This document shows positions 20,307 through 29,826 of a stretch of 64,000 nucleotides of DNA, piece by piece; position 1 is the first letter of the stretch; every line of letters begins with the position of its first letter. The notes below the pieces were generated by a model. That model ran no database searches. It was not told the origin of the DNA and saw only the letters and a program-made list of their open reading frames with translations. This DNA comes from Haematococcus lacustris (Eukaryota > Chlorophyta > Chlorophyceae > Chlamydomonadales > Haematococcaceae): NCBI GenBank assembly GCA_030144725.1, contig JASKMD010000008.1, positions 14,794,836 through 14,858,835 of the forward strand. Reading direction: 5' to 3'. A program made the position numbers and the translations under genes.

Positions 20307-21250
20307 ATGGTTAACAAGAAAAGGGGGGCAAAGGCTAGATGTGCCGGTGCGCAAAAAGCGAGGGAGGTTATGGCACAGCGCAGGGCTGCTGAGGCTGAAG
20401 CCAAGGCCCAGGCTGGTGCTGCTGAGGCTGAGGCCCAGGCACAGGCTGATGCTGGTGCTTATGAGGCTGATGAGGCTGGTGCTGATGAGGCTGGTGCTTA
20501 TGAGGCTGATGCTGGTGCTTATGAGGCTGGTGCTTATGAGCAGAGGGAGCAACAAGGTACTAACACCCAACGCTTGCAACATCTACAGCAACAGCTGCAG
20601 GACCTGCAGCAGGATGAACTTCAACGTAAGGAGCAGCAGGTGGCTGAGCAGCAACAGCAGCTGCAGCAGCAGCAGGCAGACATGCACCTGAGGGAGCAAC
20701 AGGTGGCTCTGCTGCAACACCAGCTGCAGCAGCAGCAGGCGGACCTGCAGCTGAGGGAGCAGCAGGTGGCCCAGCAACACCACCAGGTGCAGCAGCAGCA
20801 AGCGGACCTGCAGCTGAGGGAGCAGCAGGTGGCTCAGCAACACCACCAGGTGCAGCAGCAGCAAGCGGACCTGCAGCTGAGGGAGCAGCAGGTGGCTCAG
20901 CAACACCACCAGGTGCAGCAGCAGCAAGCGGACCTGCAGCTGAGGGAGCAGCAGGTGGCTCAGCAACACCACCAGGTGCAGTTGGAGCAGCAGCTTAACA
21001 GGCTGCAGCAACAGCTCGAGGCACAAAGTGGGGCTGAATTGCAACGCCAGGTGCAGCAGCAGCAGGCAGACCTGCTACTAAAGCAGCAGCAGGTGGAGAA
21101 GCAGCCGCAAGAGGCGGCAGTCCAGCAGGCTGTCAGCACCCACCACCCCCTCCCAGACCATTCTACATGCTCTCCCCTCGTCCCTGGGTCCCTCAGGTCA
21201 CCCCTCTTCAAGCGCCCACGCCAGGACACAACACTAGCGCCCATGCCAAG
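20307..21250 (+). CDS. Coiled-coil ORF of transposon B (first exon)
   Basis: The start is placed at the ATG giving MVNKKRGAKAR because the homologous minus-strand reading in copy C begins MVGKKRGVKAT at the matching place. The basic N-terminus is followed by Ala/Glu-rich repeats (residues about 35-75). A long heptad-rich coiled coil then runs with tandem LREQQVAQQHHQVQQQQ units (residues about 90-265), and a Pro-rich tail follows. A consensus donor follows at 21251 (GTACGC), and a downstream exon-like stretch (KRVHSAAPTVLLTTSNRFAM) suggests splicing toward the transposase exon. I could not find an acceptor that keeps the phase. Likely role, by inference: oligomerisation or DNA-binding partner of the transposase. 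Confidence 0.6.
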
Positions 21251-21745
21251 GTACGCAGTTCCATGCATGCCCTTCCAAGCAAGCACAACCACACCTTTCA
21301 TACACCACACCACACCTACCACAAACCTGTGTGGGATGCTTGTGCGCATGTGCAGGCTCCATAGTGTGAGCATTACACCCCCGCTAAAGAGCGCGCATGG
21401 CAGCCAGCCGCGCAGACTTCAGCCGCAGCGAAGCGTGTGCACAGCGCAGCCCCCACAGTGTTGCTGACGACCAGCAACAGATTTGCCATGCTGCCAGTGG
21501 CCGATGAGCAGGAGCAGCAACTACCTTCCCAACCTGCAAAGTGAGTGTTGCCCCAACTACTACTACTACCATCTTGCTTGTCACCAGCCATAGCTAGAAA
21601 ACCACCACAGCTGCCCTGCTGTTGCTGCTGCTGCTGCTGTGCAGGTTGGATGAGCCTCAAGGAGCGGCAGCATTAACTGCTGCGGCAGCTGTGGCGGCTG
21701 TGCTTAGAGCTGCTGCAGAGTCAGAGGCAGCCGGGGCAGCAGGGG

Positions 21746-22065
21746 GCAGCTGCGGCAGCTGTGGCAGTGGCAGCTGTGGCAGTGGCAGCTGTGGCAGTGG
21801 CAGCTGTGGCAGCTGTGGCTGTGGCAGCTGTGGCTGTGGCTGTGGCTGTGGCTGTGGCTGTGGCTGTGGCTGCGGCAGCTGTGGCAGTGGCAGCTGTGGC
21901 TGTGGCAGCTGTGGCAGTGGCAGCTGTGGCAGCTGTGGCTGTGGCAGCTGTGGCTGTGGCTGTGGCTGTGGCTGTGGCTGCGGCAGCTGTGGCAGTGGCA
22001 GCTGTGGCTGTGGCTGCGGCAGCTGTGGCAGTGGCAGCTGTGGCTGCGGCAGCTGTGGATGCAGG
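21746..22065. repeat. (GGCAGCTGTGGC)n hexamer array inside the transposase gene
   Basis: GGCAGC/TGTGGC/TGTGGT hexamers give Gly-Ser-Cys in one frame and Ala-Val in another. The frame that enters the array (LDEPQGAAALTAAAA) ends at a stop just after it. The frame leaving it continues into the transposase. Array length change may therefore have shifted the frame, or an intron may be present. Confidence 0.8.
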
Positions 22066-22069
22066 AGCG

Positions 22070-23680
22070 CTAGGTGAGGGTGGGCTAGAGAAGTTGGTGG
22101 GTGATGCCCAGAATGCCAGGGCTGCTGCAGGCGCTATAGGAGGGGGAGTTGCTACAACAGGAGGTGCCGCTGGGGGTGCAGACGTGAGGGTTGACCTGGA
22201 CTGTGCCACAGTGCAAAGCTGGTTTGTGTGCCCATGCAAGGTTGGCGCCAAGCCCAGCCTTGCCTGCTTGCAGCGTCAGTGCGCAGCCTGCAAGGATAGG
22301 AAGGTGGGCGTGAAGGCGGGGTGTGAGGGTGTGCAGCTGCAGTATCGTGAGTTCAAGAAGCTGGACAATGGGCAAGGCGTAGAGTTGGCCACAGTCCATA
22401 CCACACTGGGTGAGTTGGTGCTTGGCTTCAATGCCCTCATGCAGAAGCAGTTGTGGCATCAATACCTTGCCAAGCATCAGCGTGCCACCTTTAGGGCGCA
22501 CTGTGCCGCTGTGCGCAACACACCGGGGCTAGTTGTCGTGTCGTGTGACTGGTCAGAGAAGCTCACCATCCACCAAGACATAGCATGTCAGGGAGCATAT
22601 TGGAAGCAGAGGACCATGTCAGTGTTCGTGGCATGTGCACACTACCAGGACATGGCTGGCAACTACAGGGAGGAGTCAGTGTTTGTGAGTGCTGACAGGT
22701 GTGACCAGTCTGCTGAGGCTTCCACCACAGCCCTTGTGCAAGTGATTGAGTGTTTGCTGCAAGGCAGGAGGCACCCGGATGGCATCCAGGGTGAGGCCAG
22801 CAACACCGATGGAGTGAGTGAGGGGAGGGACGATGGAGAGGGGTGGGTGGGTAAGATGGACATGAGGCAGCTGTGTTTGTGGTCAGATGGTTGTGCATCA
22901 CAGTTCAAGGGGGCCAAGGCCATCAAGTTGCATTGGCACCTAGCTAATAGGTTTGGGGTGCCTGTGCAATGGTCATATGGTGCCACATCGCATTTCAAGA
23001 GCACGCATGACTCTGAGGGTGGGGTGGCTAAGAGGGAGTGGAGGGAGCAGATGTTAGTACATCCTGAACTGGTGGGGAAAGTGTGTGGGGCTGTTGTGCT
23101 GACAGATTGGGCTAACAAGCATTTTGCTGTACCATGCCATGCACAAGACACCAGTGCCAGCCACCGGCAACGTGGACACATCATGCGTCGGCGCTACCTG
23201 GTGCTGGACGACGCTAGGCAAGCAGGTGTATGCAGTATGCCAGAGGCTGATGTGGAGCGCATGCATGATAAGGTGGAGGGGTGCAGGGCAATGCACCGCA
23301 TGGTGTTCACACCTGACAGAGAGCAGCCCCAATGGACCATGGCTGCTTGTGCATGCAGCACGTGCATGAGTGTGCCATGCCTGCCATGCATGAAGCCTGA
23401 CACCACTACCCCACTTGAGCCCATGCCCATGTTTCAAGACACTGTGAAGGAGGTGTATGATGACGAAGAGTGTTATGCATTGTTGATGTGGTTCCATCCC
23501 GATTTGTTGCATGATGAGGTGTGCTTTGGCAAACTGACCAACACACACTGTGCACGATATTGCAAGCACATGGGGTTGGATAGGCCAAAGGAACGTCGGA
23601 AACTGCGTCGTTTGGTGGTGAGGGACCTAAGGAGTGAGCAGCTGGAGTATGAATATGAGGTGAACCGTTTATATGGCTGA
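22070..23680 (+). CDS. Transposase candidate of element B (RNase-H-like, DDE-type)
   Basis: The frame is open from 21761, and the conserved part begins near 22190 (VDLDCATVQSWFVCPC). Visible segments in order: a Cys-rich stretch (CPCK..CLQRQCAACKDRK), SCDWSEKLTIHQDIACQGAYW, LCLWSDGCASQFKGAKA, ATSHFKSTHDSEGGVAKR, then a Cys-rich CACSTCMSVPCLPCMK and an acidic/basic tail ending EYEYEVNRLYG. The pattern DWSEK..QD....W, SDG.ASQFK and SHFKSTHDSEGG..KR is shared with transposase-like proteins of many eukaryotes. Its Asp residues (CDW, SDG, HDSEGG) are candidate metal ligands of an RNase-H fold. The 5' end is uncertain because of the upstream hexamer array. The 4-bp duplications at related copies limit the superfamily (Sola-like or Chapaev-like are possibilities), but I cannot assign it. 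Confidence 0.65.
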   Translation, partial: LGEGGLEKLVGDAQNARAAAGAIGGGVATTGGAAGGADVRVDLDCATVQSWFVCPCKVGAKPSLACLQRQCAACKDRKVGVKAGCEGVQLQYREFKKLDNGQGVELATVHTTLGELVLGFNALMQKQLWHQYLAKHQRATFRAHCAAVRNTPGLVVVSCDWSEKLTIHQDIACQGAYWKQRTMSVFVACAHYQDMAGNYREESVFVSADRCDQSAEASTTALVQVIECLLQGRRHPDGIQGEASNTDGVSEGRDDGEGWVGKMDMRQLCLWSDGCASQFKGAKAIKLHWHLANRFGVPVQWSYGATSHFKSTHDSEGGVAKREWREQMLVHPELVGKVCGAVVLTDWANKHFAVPCHAQDTSASHRQRGHIMRRRYLVLDDARQAGVCSMPEADVERMHDKVEGCRAMHRMVFTPDREQPQWTMAACACSTCMSVPCLPCMKPDTTTPLEPMPMFQDTVKEVYDDEECYALLMWFHPDLLHDEVCFGKLTNTHCARYCKHMGLDRPKERRKLRRLVVRDLRSEQLEYEYEVNRLYG

Positions 23681-24267
23681 TTTGGCTGGTTGTGTAAGGT
23701 GCATGGGGGTCTACTTTGGAGCATCACAAACGGCCCAAACATGAACACAACGCGTTTATGTCCTGATTACACGATAGAAGCCCACACAAGGAGCCGCACA
23801 GAACTGGCAGTTCACATCCTGCCGCCCTGGTTGGACAGTGAAAACGGCCGGAAAAGTGCCCTTTTCATGCAAATTTCACATGGCCTTACGTGACACGAGT
23901 CGCACGCAGGGACAGCGCACAAGCCATACCAGCACCATCGAGCAAATTATCAGCACTAGCACTAGCACAAGAACACATGTCGGGGGGGTCCTGCGCCCGA
24001 CAAGAAATTCAAAACTTTGAAAAGCTGAGCCGCTGAGCGCGATAGCTATTCGCCGATCGCAGCCCCACTAAGCAGGCCAAGCCCGGCACAATGCGACCAT
24101 AATTCTCAACACCCCCGCCCGCCCCGGCACAGGTGCACATCAGCCCGAGCAGCCCGCTAGCCTCGCGCTCGTGAGCTGCACAGCTCTGCGCAAGAATCGC
24201 TGAAAAACTCTTAAAAATCAGTCGGATAGTTATCAGGGGTGCAGCCAATGGCAGTGACTTGGTGACC

Positions 24268-25009
24268 AGGTGGCTTGACTTGGTGACCTTTGCAAAAAGT
24301 GTTTAAACCACGGAGGATTGACATGTTATGCAAGGTATAGCTGTCTTGAATATTTATAAGCACACCCACCTTGTTAAAGCTGTGTTTTGCAACAACTTTT
24401 GCATCGGGAAAAAGTAAACAATTATTTTTTTGGGTCGGGAACGAGTATTTAATTGTATTTTTCGGGGCCTCGCGAATCAAAAGGGATAGTACGGTACTTC
24501 ATGCAAGTCTGCATGCAACCTACCAGTTTTGTAACCTGGCACAACAACTCGCTAACGAGTGGCGATTACATTTTGGCCCAAGAGAGTCCTCTAGGTCACA
24601 TTATCACATTATCAGTCCTGGCACGAGTGTGACGTGCGAGTTGGCGCATTGGACGTGCACTGACATCATGGATCTGAGGCTGTAACATAGCTTGCACCGG
24701 CGGTGGTGCATCGCCGGAGCCTCTTTCTCTCACCAAGGTGCATGACGATCCCGCACTAGTTAAACTGGATTCGTTCAACTCGGCGAGGTGGCCTAACTGT
24801 AACAACTGACTAGTTTAGTCGTTTAACTCATGTACCCCTGGTGTAGGGAGCGGGCATCAAAAGAACATGCATGAAATGCTCGACACAACCAAACATTCCT
24901 TAACAATTAAAGATGACTGCGCACATTGATGAATGTTTCATACCTTCTATTCTGCAAGCCTCAAGTGGTTGGCCCCGTCCCCAGTTGCTCAGTCATACAG
25001 AATCTTGTT
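24268..25009. other. Relic transposon ends, no gene
   Basis: Positions 24405-24500 are the inverted partner of the terminus at 14150 (AGTAAACAATTATTTTTTTGG ... GAATCAAAAGGGATAGTACG). Positions 24811-24841 (GTTTAACTCATGTACCCCTG) are the inverted partner of the hAT-like terminus at 9520. No gene lies between them and the stop codon at 25010. Confidence 0.45.
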
Positions 25010-27190
25010 TCAGAAAGGTAGTTTCTGAGGCTTCTTCTTCCCTTTGCCCCCTCTCCCACCCTTCCCACCTCGCCTAGCTCTAACAGGGTTGAACACTGCG
25101 ATGGCCTTGCGCCCAGCAGCTGTGCCCCTGCCCGTCCCTCTGCTAGCCCCAGCCCCCCTTGGTGCTCTGCTCCCACTTGCTGCACTTCCAGCGCTTAGTG
25201 GAGACATACGCAGCACTCCATTCTTGAAGCCCTTCCCCAGCTCCTGCAAGCCCCAGTCCTTGCCCTTGGCTGCAAGCGGTGGCCACACATCAACACAGTG
25301 TGTCAACCACATATCAATTACTGAACATACACGGTGTTGAGCCCCAGCCACATGTCGCCTTTGACACACATTGTTGTGAGTGCTGCAGGTGGGGCCACAG
25401 AGTACAACACATGCGCTGCAGATGCCCTGGCAGTGCAGCCTTCCTCTCCACACATACCCGGCCATACCTCCCTGTCTTGCGCCAGCACTTGGAGGCTCAC
25501 TTGCTGTATGAGCCACGGCTTACGCAAGCTTGGCCAAAGGCAGCAGTGTGTGCTACCCTGACACACCCCAGCAGCTCCCTCACCCTTGGCAGCAGCAGCC
25601 TCTGGTGCAGCGGCCAAATGCTGAGGACCACATCCTCGAGGCGCGGAGAGCACGTTCTCACCTGCTTCCACCCGCTGAGCCTGGCCTTGTCCTTTGCGTG
25701 TTGCCATGCCCGCTGCTCTAGCCAGCTCTAGCTCCTTGGCTGCTTGCTGGGCAGCCTTGGTGGTGCGGGGTTTGCTGACATTCAGAGCCATGCGTGGAGC
25801 TTTATCAGGCTTCATACCCAGTCGAGCCAGCATGGCGGCCTGCCACTGCTTGCGAGCGCGCTTATCAAGACCAGAGGCCCCTGCAGCCGGGCAAAGAAAT
25901 GAGTGAGGGCTTTTGTTGAGCCTGGCAACTGCAGCAAGCGCACCAAGGCTGAGCAGAATGCCTAGAGCGTTTAAGTGTACTAAGGCTGTCAAGACCCTGG
26001 GCAGGTGGCTGGACCAAGACTGCATTGCAGCGCTACACATGCAGCCTGTAGCTGGTGCGGCCAGCTCTGTCAAGGGTAGTGCTGAGAACCAACTCTTACC
26101 TAGACGCGCCACTTCCAGTTGGATGCGTTCGAAGTCTTGGCTGCTCAGCCTCGTCTCCAGCTCCTCAGCTGTGTCTGCACTCAGCTGATCGGTGTTTGGT
26201 GCCCCTTGCCTGCCTGATGTTATTGTGCCACCCGCATCGCCATCAGGCACTGCTTGATGCACCTTGCCCACCTACAGGGCCAGCATGCACCAGGGAGGAG
26301 TCGTGAGCATGCTCCCAGCATGTGCCATGGTTGGACTTGCACAGTGCAGCATAAGAAGGGTGCAGCCCTATGCCTGTTCCATTTCACACACATTCGTTCT
26401 TGCTCAGCTGGGCCATGTCATTGCTATTGCTGGTGTGTGATGCAAGCCAGAGGAGCTGGTCTAGTATAGATGTCCAGCATTAGGGTAGTTGTGGCAACCA
26501 CACAGCCAAGCATAGGAAGGACAAGGCTGAGTTGATGCACGTGTGAACTGTGACACACACCTTGGCAGACATGAAGAGCTTGCGCTCCTGGGCCATTTCC
26601 TTGTGTGAACGCAAAGTGCTATTGCTTTGCCCAGCACCTTGTTGTGATATGCATCGCAATGAGCCAGACCCCATGGCTGCAGAAGTGCTTGCTGCACTTC
26701 TTGCTGCTGCTCGTGGGGAGAAGACAACCTCCTCAACTATGTGACCAGTGCTGGACTGCACTGTGTGACTGAGAGTGGGCTGTCTGTCAGATGGCACTGG
26801 CCCTGCAAGGAGCAATAGGCAGCCATGACAACGACCTTGCACCAAATAGCCAAGCCGGCCCAAAGACAGGGGCGGATGTTCCATTGATGCTTGTTGATAA
26901 CTTTCACCTGTGGCATAGTCAGAGGGTGCAGTTCCTGTGTGTAGACTCAGGCTGGTGCAGGCAGTGCCAGTACGAGCCTTCTTGGCTGGACGAGTAGCTG
27001 AGCGGGAGGCTGCCACATGCTCCTCATCATAATCGTCGAACATCGCCATAAACCGCTCTCCTGTTAAGAAAGTTTAAAACAGCTCTTATCCAGAGCACTT
27101 GGCGCATAGGGCGAAACGAGACATACCATGAGCCGCCATGAGCCCGCCAGCAGCTAGCTTCTTGCGTTGCGCGGGCCGCAGCTTGGACAT
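25010..27190 (-). CDS. DUF4602 / C1orf131-like nucleolar protein candidate, 6 exons, 325 aa
   Basis: Exons (minus): 27190-27127, 27060-26974, 26736-26561, 26271-26100, 25880-25662, 25269-25010. Every junction keeps phase. The start is MSKLRPAQRKKLAAGG and the stop TGA. The second junction uses a weak donor (GTACTG). The protein is basic. After a variable N-terminus (KEMAQERKLFMSAK) it has an acidic helix (EELETRLSSQDFERIQLEV), then LDKRARKQWQAAMLARLGMK, then LGKGFKNGVLRMS, and a Gly/Arg/Lys tail (RARRGGKGGRGGKGKKK). The DKRARKQW..LG.K and GFKNGVL segments recall the DUF4602 family, whose human member C1orf131 is a small-subunit processome component. That assignment is from memory of the family pattern. 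A nucleolar location is inferred from the basic tail. Coding potential is more certain than function. Confidence 0.7.
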
Positions 27191-28114
27191 GCCGTTACTG
27201 ACAAGTGGCAACAGAATTGTTGCGCTACGTTAGCAAGGCTTCGTCAAATTCTACACTATAGTTTGTGTACGTTTGTTTTGTACATGGTCCGGTGAAGTGC
27301 AGGAGCAGGGCAGCGCAGTCACGGTTCGTGCTTCATGCATGTCAAATGATTTTGAGCACACGGTGGTTGGCTGTCATGTCGAAAGAAGTGAGATGAGAAG
27401 GTAAAGCTCTCTTGTGAAGGTTGGGTGAGCTTCACCCAAAGAAGATAGGCGCTTCGTTGAAGTTGGCGTCTGCCTCGTTTGCTGGATGGGTGTCAGCTGT
27501 CAACAGGTCAAGCCAGGGCAAGGTCAGAATAGGCAGTCCATTCCAATGGCTTGCTTCGCAAGCATCCGATATCTTTGTCATACCGGCACAACATGCTTGT
27601 ACGTGACTGTAGTGCACTGCAGCAAGTACTCGCATGCTGCAGCCCCACTCTGGTGTGATTGAGTCCAATAGACGTACATGATGTCGTTCCTTGGTGGATG
27701 GCGGCTAACAAGTTTCACAAGGAATAAGGCACTAGAGCAGCAACAGCTACAGGCAATGCCCTAACTCAATGCTCCCAATGCCCTAACTCAATGCACCCTG
27801 AATCTGTGGTTTCCCCTGCCATGCATTATGCGTTCGATTGCGTTTGTTTGCCTGTCTGAAGGGCTGCTTTTGTCCGTTGCCAATCATCTTGTGAGCAGGC
27901 AACATGTGGAACTGTGTGTCTCATACTTGAGGATGATGCATAAGGCATACTGCTCACTGGCTGCCATTCATCACTCTCTTGCCCCATGGTGCATCGCCCA
28001 AGGTGCCAAAGGAGGACACGCAAGCAAGGAAGAGTGGGTTGAACCCAGCCCATCCCACCTGCCAACCACACTGCACATAAACATGTGTGATGTTGCAGCG
28101 CCCCACCCACGCCA
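27191..28114. other. Intergenic sequence between two minus-strand genes
   Basis: It must hold the promoter and 5'UTR of the gene starting at 27190 and the 3'UTR of the gene ending at 28115. No further gene was recognised. A small direct repeat (CCCTAACTCAATGC) occurs at about 27758-27794. Confidence 0.4.
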
Positions 28115-29254
28115 TCATTGTCCACCACCACCTTCTGCCTTCAGCTCCTCTTCAATCTTCTTGCGCGATGCCGCCAGTGTCTCCTGATTCAATCACACAT
28201 GCAACACCGGCATGTTCAGGGAGAGGCATGATTGTAAGTGCCAATGTCCGCCAGCCATGCACAGGAGCATGGCTTGGCTTTGTTGCTCCCGTGCTCCAGT
28301 CTTGCAATGTGAAGCGGACGCTTGCCATTGGGCCCATAAGCGCAGGGAGGGGCAGAGCCAGCAGCTGGAGGGTGTTTGCCTTGTCACCGAGAGGCTGAAA
28401 CCTCAGTGCATGCTGTGGACCTCATTAACAATGCACGGTGTATGGTCTAAGGCGGGGATGTGATGCATGTCATGCCCACAGGAAGCCCACTGATCGACAA
28501 TTGCACAGCAACAGCCTGTGACAAGCTCAACTGCAGTTGAGTCACAGTGCATGCAAGGTGTTCATAGTAATCAACGTTATTGGCCTGCAATGGTGATCAA
28601 GTCCCCCTCCCAATCCATTACCTTAGCGACTAGCTTTCTTTGTGTGAGATCTGCATGATCATGAGCTGCGCCAGCAGGTACGCCATCTAGAAGCATGGGC
28701 TCCAGTGAGGCCTCATCCCCCTACGCCCAGACAGTCCAATACCTGAGACTGGACCACTCCTCTGCATGCCGCTGATCAACAGGTAGGTGACACATCAGAG
28801 CATAGCGTCATATCATAGCATCAATTGGGAACAGCTGCCACATATGTTCATACGTTGCTGCAGGGCAAAGCTACCACAAGCTGCCATTCTGCTCTGGTTT
28901 GTAGCAGGCAAGTGTGAAGGCTAACAGTCGTTCCCTATCTCACCACTCGCCCACCACACCAGTAAGGACTCACATCCAGAGGGGCATGGTATGGTGTTTT
29001 GGGCTCAGTGATCTTGACCACTGGGAGCTCTGACTGTACAAAGGTGTGCAAGTTCATATGATTAGGCATTTGGGTTTAACACAGAATGGGGACAGATGCA
29101 CTCCACCTTGATCTTTTCGTTCTCATCCAGGTTCGCCTCGTCCCACTTCAGGCCCCCTGTGCAGCAAGGGACAGGCCATGTTCACGTCCACATTCATTGC
29201 GAGGTTCGGTGAAGCCCGGTTCAAACCTTTGCTGCCTTTGGCTTTTGTAGACAT
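28115..29254 (-). CDS. Protein phosphatase 1 inhibitor-2-like protein (PPP1R2 / IPP-2 family)
   Basis: Exons I can support (minus): 29254-29227 (MSTKAKGSK), 29156-29107 (GGLKWDEANLDENEKIK), 29033-28974 (SELPVVKITEPKTPYHAPLD), 28720-28622 (GDEASLEPMLLDGVPAG...), and terminal 28183-28115 (ETLAASRKKIEEELKAEGGGGQ, stop TGA). All phases agree. WDE.NL followed by KITEPKTPYH is the diagnostic pair of inhibitor-2, which binds PP1 catalytic subunit and blocks its active site. The usual HYDE/HYNE-type motif near the C-terminus was not found, so an exon between 28190 and 28620 may be missing from my model, or the protein is divergent. The first three exons are strong and the last two tentative. It is divergent from the gene starting at 29827. 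Confidence 0.75.
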
Positions 29255-29826
29255 GCTATTGCAGGACAATAGGGCTCCGTGTCGTCGCAAGCAAACGCGG
29301 AACGGTATAGGTGTCGTCAACAACCGTAACACGCTGCAAGATATATGGGGGGAAACAAAACATTGACACAGAGGCGCCCAAAGTTAAACATGTACTCAGT
29401 ATACAGTGTACAGTGTTTGCACTGCATCGCCCTACAGTTCTTGTTACCAAACCCCCCACAAAGGGGGTGTGTGTGGGATGGAGTTACTAGAGGAGCTCCA
29501 GCTACTGGCACACATACCAGAAGAGAGCATTCGGCACAATAGCATTAGCCTTTACAATGATGAGCTCGCAGCCTGTGTTTGATGACATCTTATGCATACT
29601 TTAGTGTGGTTTGAGGGCTGTAGGGATCAAACGTTGTCAATGATGAGCTTGCAGGGCTCCTGTGTATGCTTACATGTCATGCTTTCTTATGTTGTAGCAT
29701 GAGGGCTGTAGGGGTAAGACGTTGTCTATATGTAATGATCAAAACTGTGAGGGAAGCAGGTACCCAGCTTAGCATCATGTTTTCGATGAGCCTGGCTAGA
29801 CCTGCTACGCCACCAATGCAAGGCTG
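29255..29826. promoter_or_regulatory. Divergent promoter region between the PPP1R2-like and Q/G-rich genes
   Basis: This 570-bp interval separates two genes transcribed away from each other, so it should carry both promoters. It is AT-richer than its surroundings. A repeated GATGAGCT(C/T)GCAG...TGT segment occurs at 29559 and 29641. No recognisable element such as a TATA box stands out. Confidence 0.4.

Larger units (their letters stand above)
19704..24267 (+). mobile_element. Transposon copy B (GGTCACC family), apparently autonomous, 4.6 kb
   Basis: The left end reads GGTCACCCCCGCCATTGGC. The right end carries GCCAATGGCAGTGACTTGGTGACC, a rearranged inverted copy of it. Subterminal regions match copies A and C in inverted orientation: 19704-19970 with 4560-4837 and 55340-55573, and about 23700-24260 with 3824-4380 and 54060-54310. 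The interior holds a coiled-coil ORF and an RNase-H-like transposase candidate on the plus strand. The right terminus is altered, and no matching 4-bp duplication of the left flank CCTT is seen, so this particular copy may no longer excise cleanly. Confidence 0.8.

Noticed and set aside
20583..21044. Leucine-rich minus-strand frame opposite the transposon B coiled coil
   Set aside because: Antisense shadow of CAG-rich coding sequence. Copy C supports the plus-strand reading (conserved MV.KKRG start).
9520..24841. One 15-kb hAT element bounded by the CAGGGGTACATG pair
   Set aside because: Flanking 8-mers do not match, no hAT transposase lies inside, and other transposons and repeats fill the interval.
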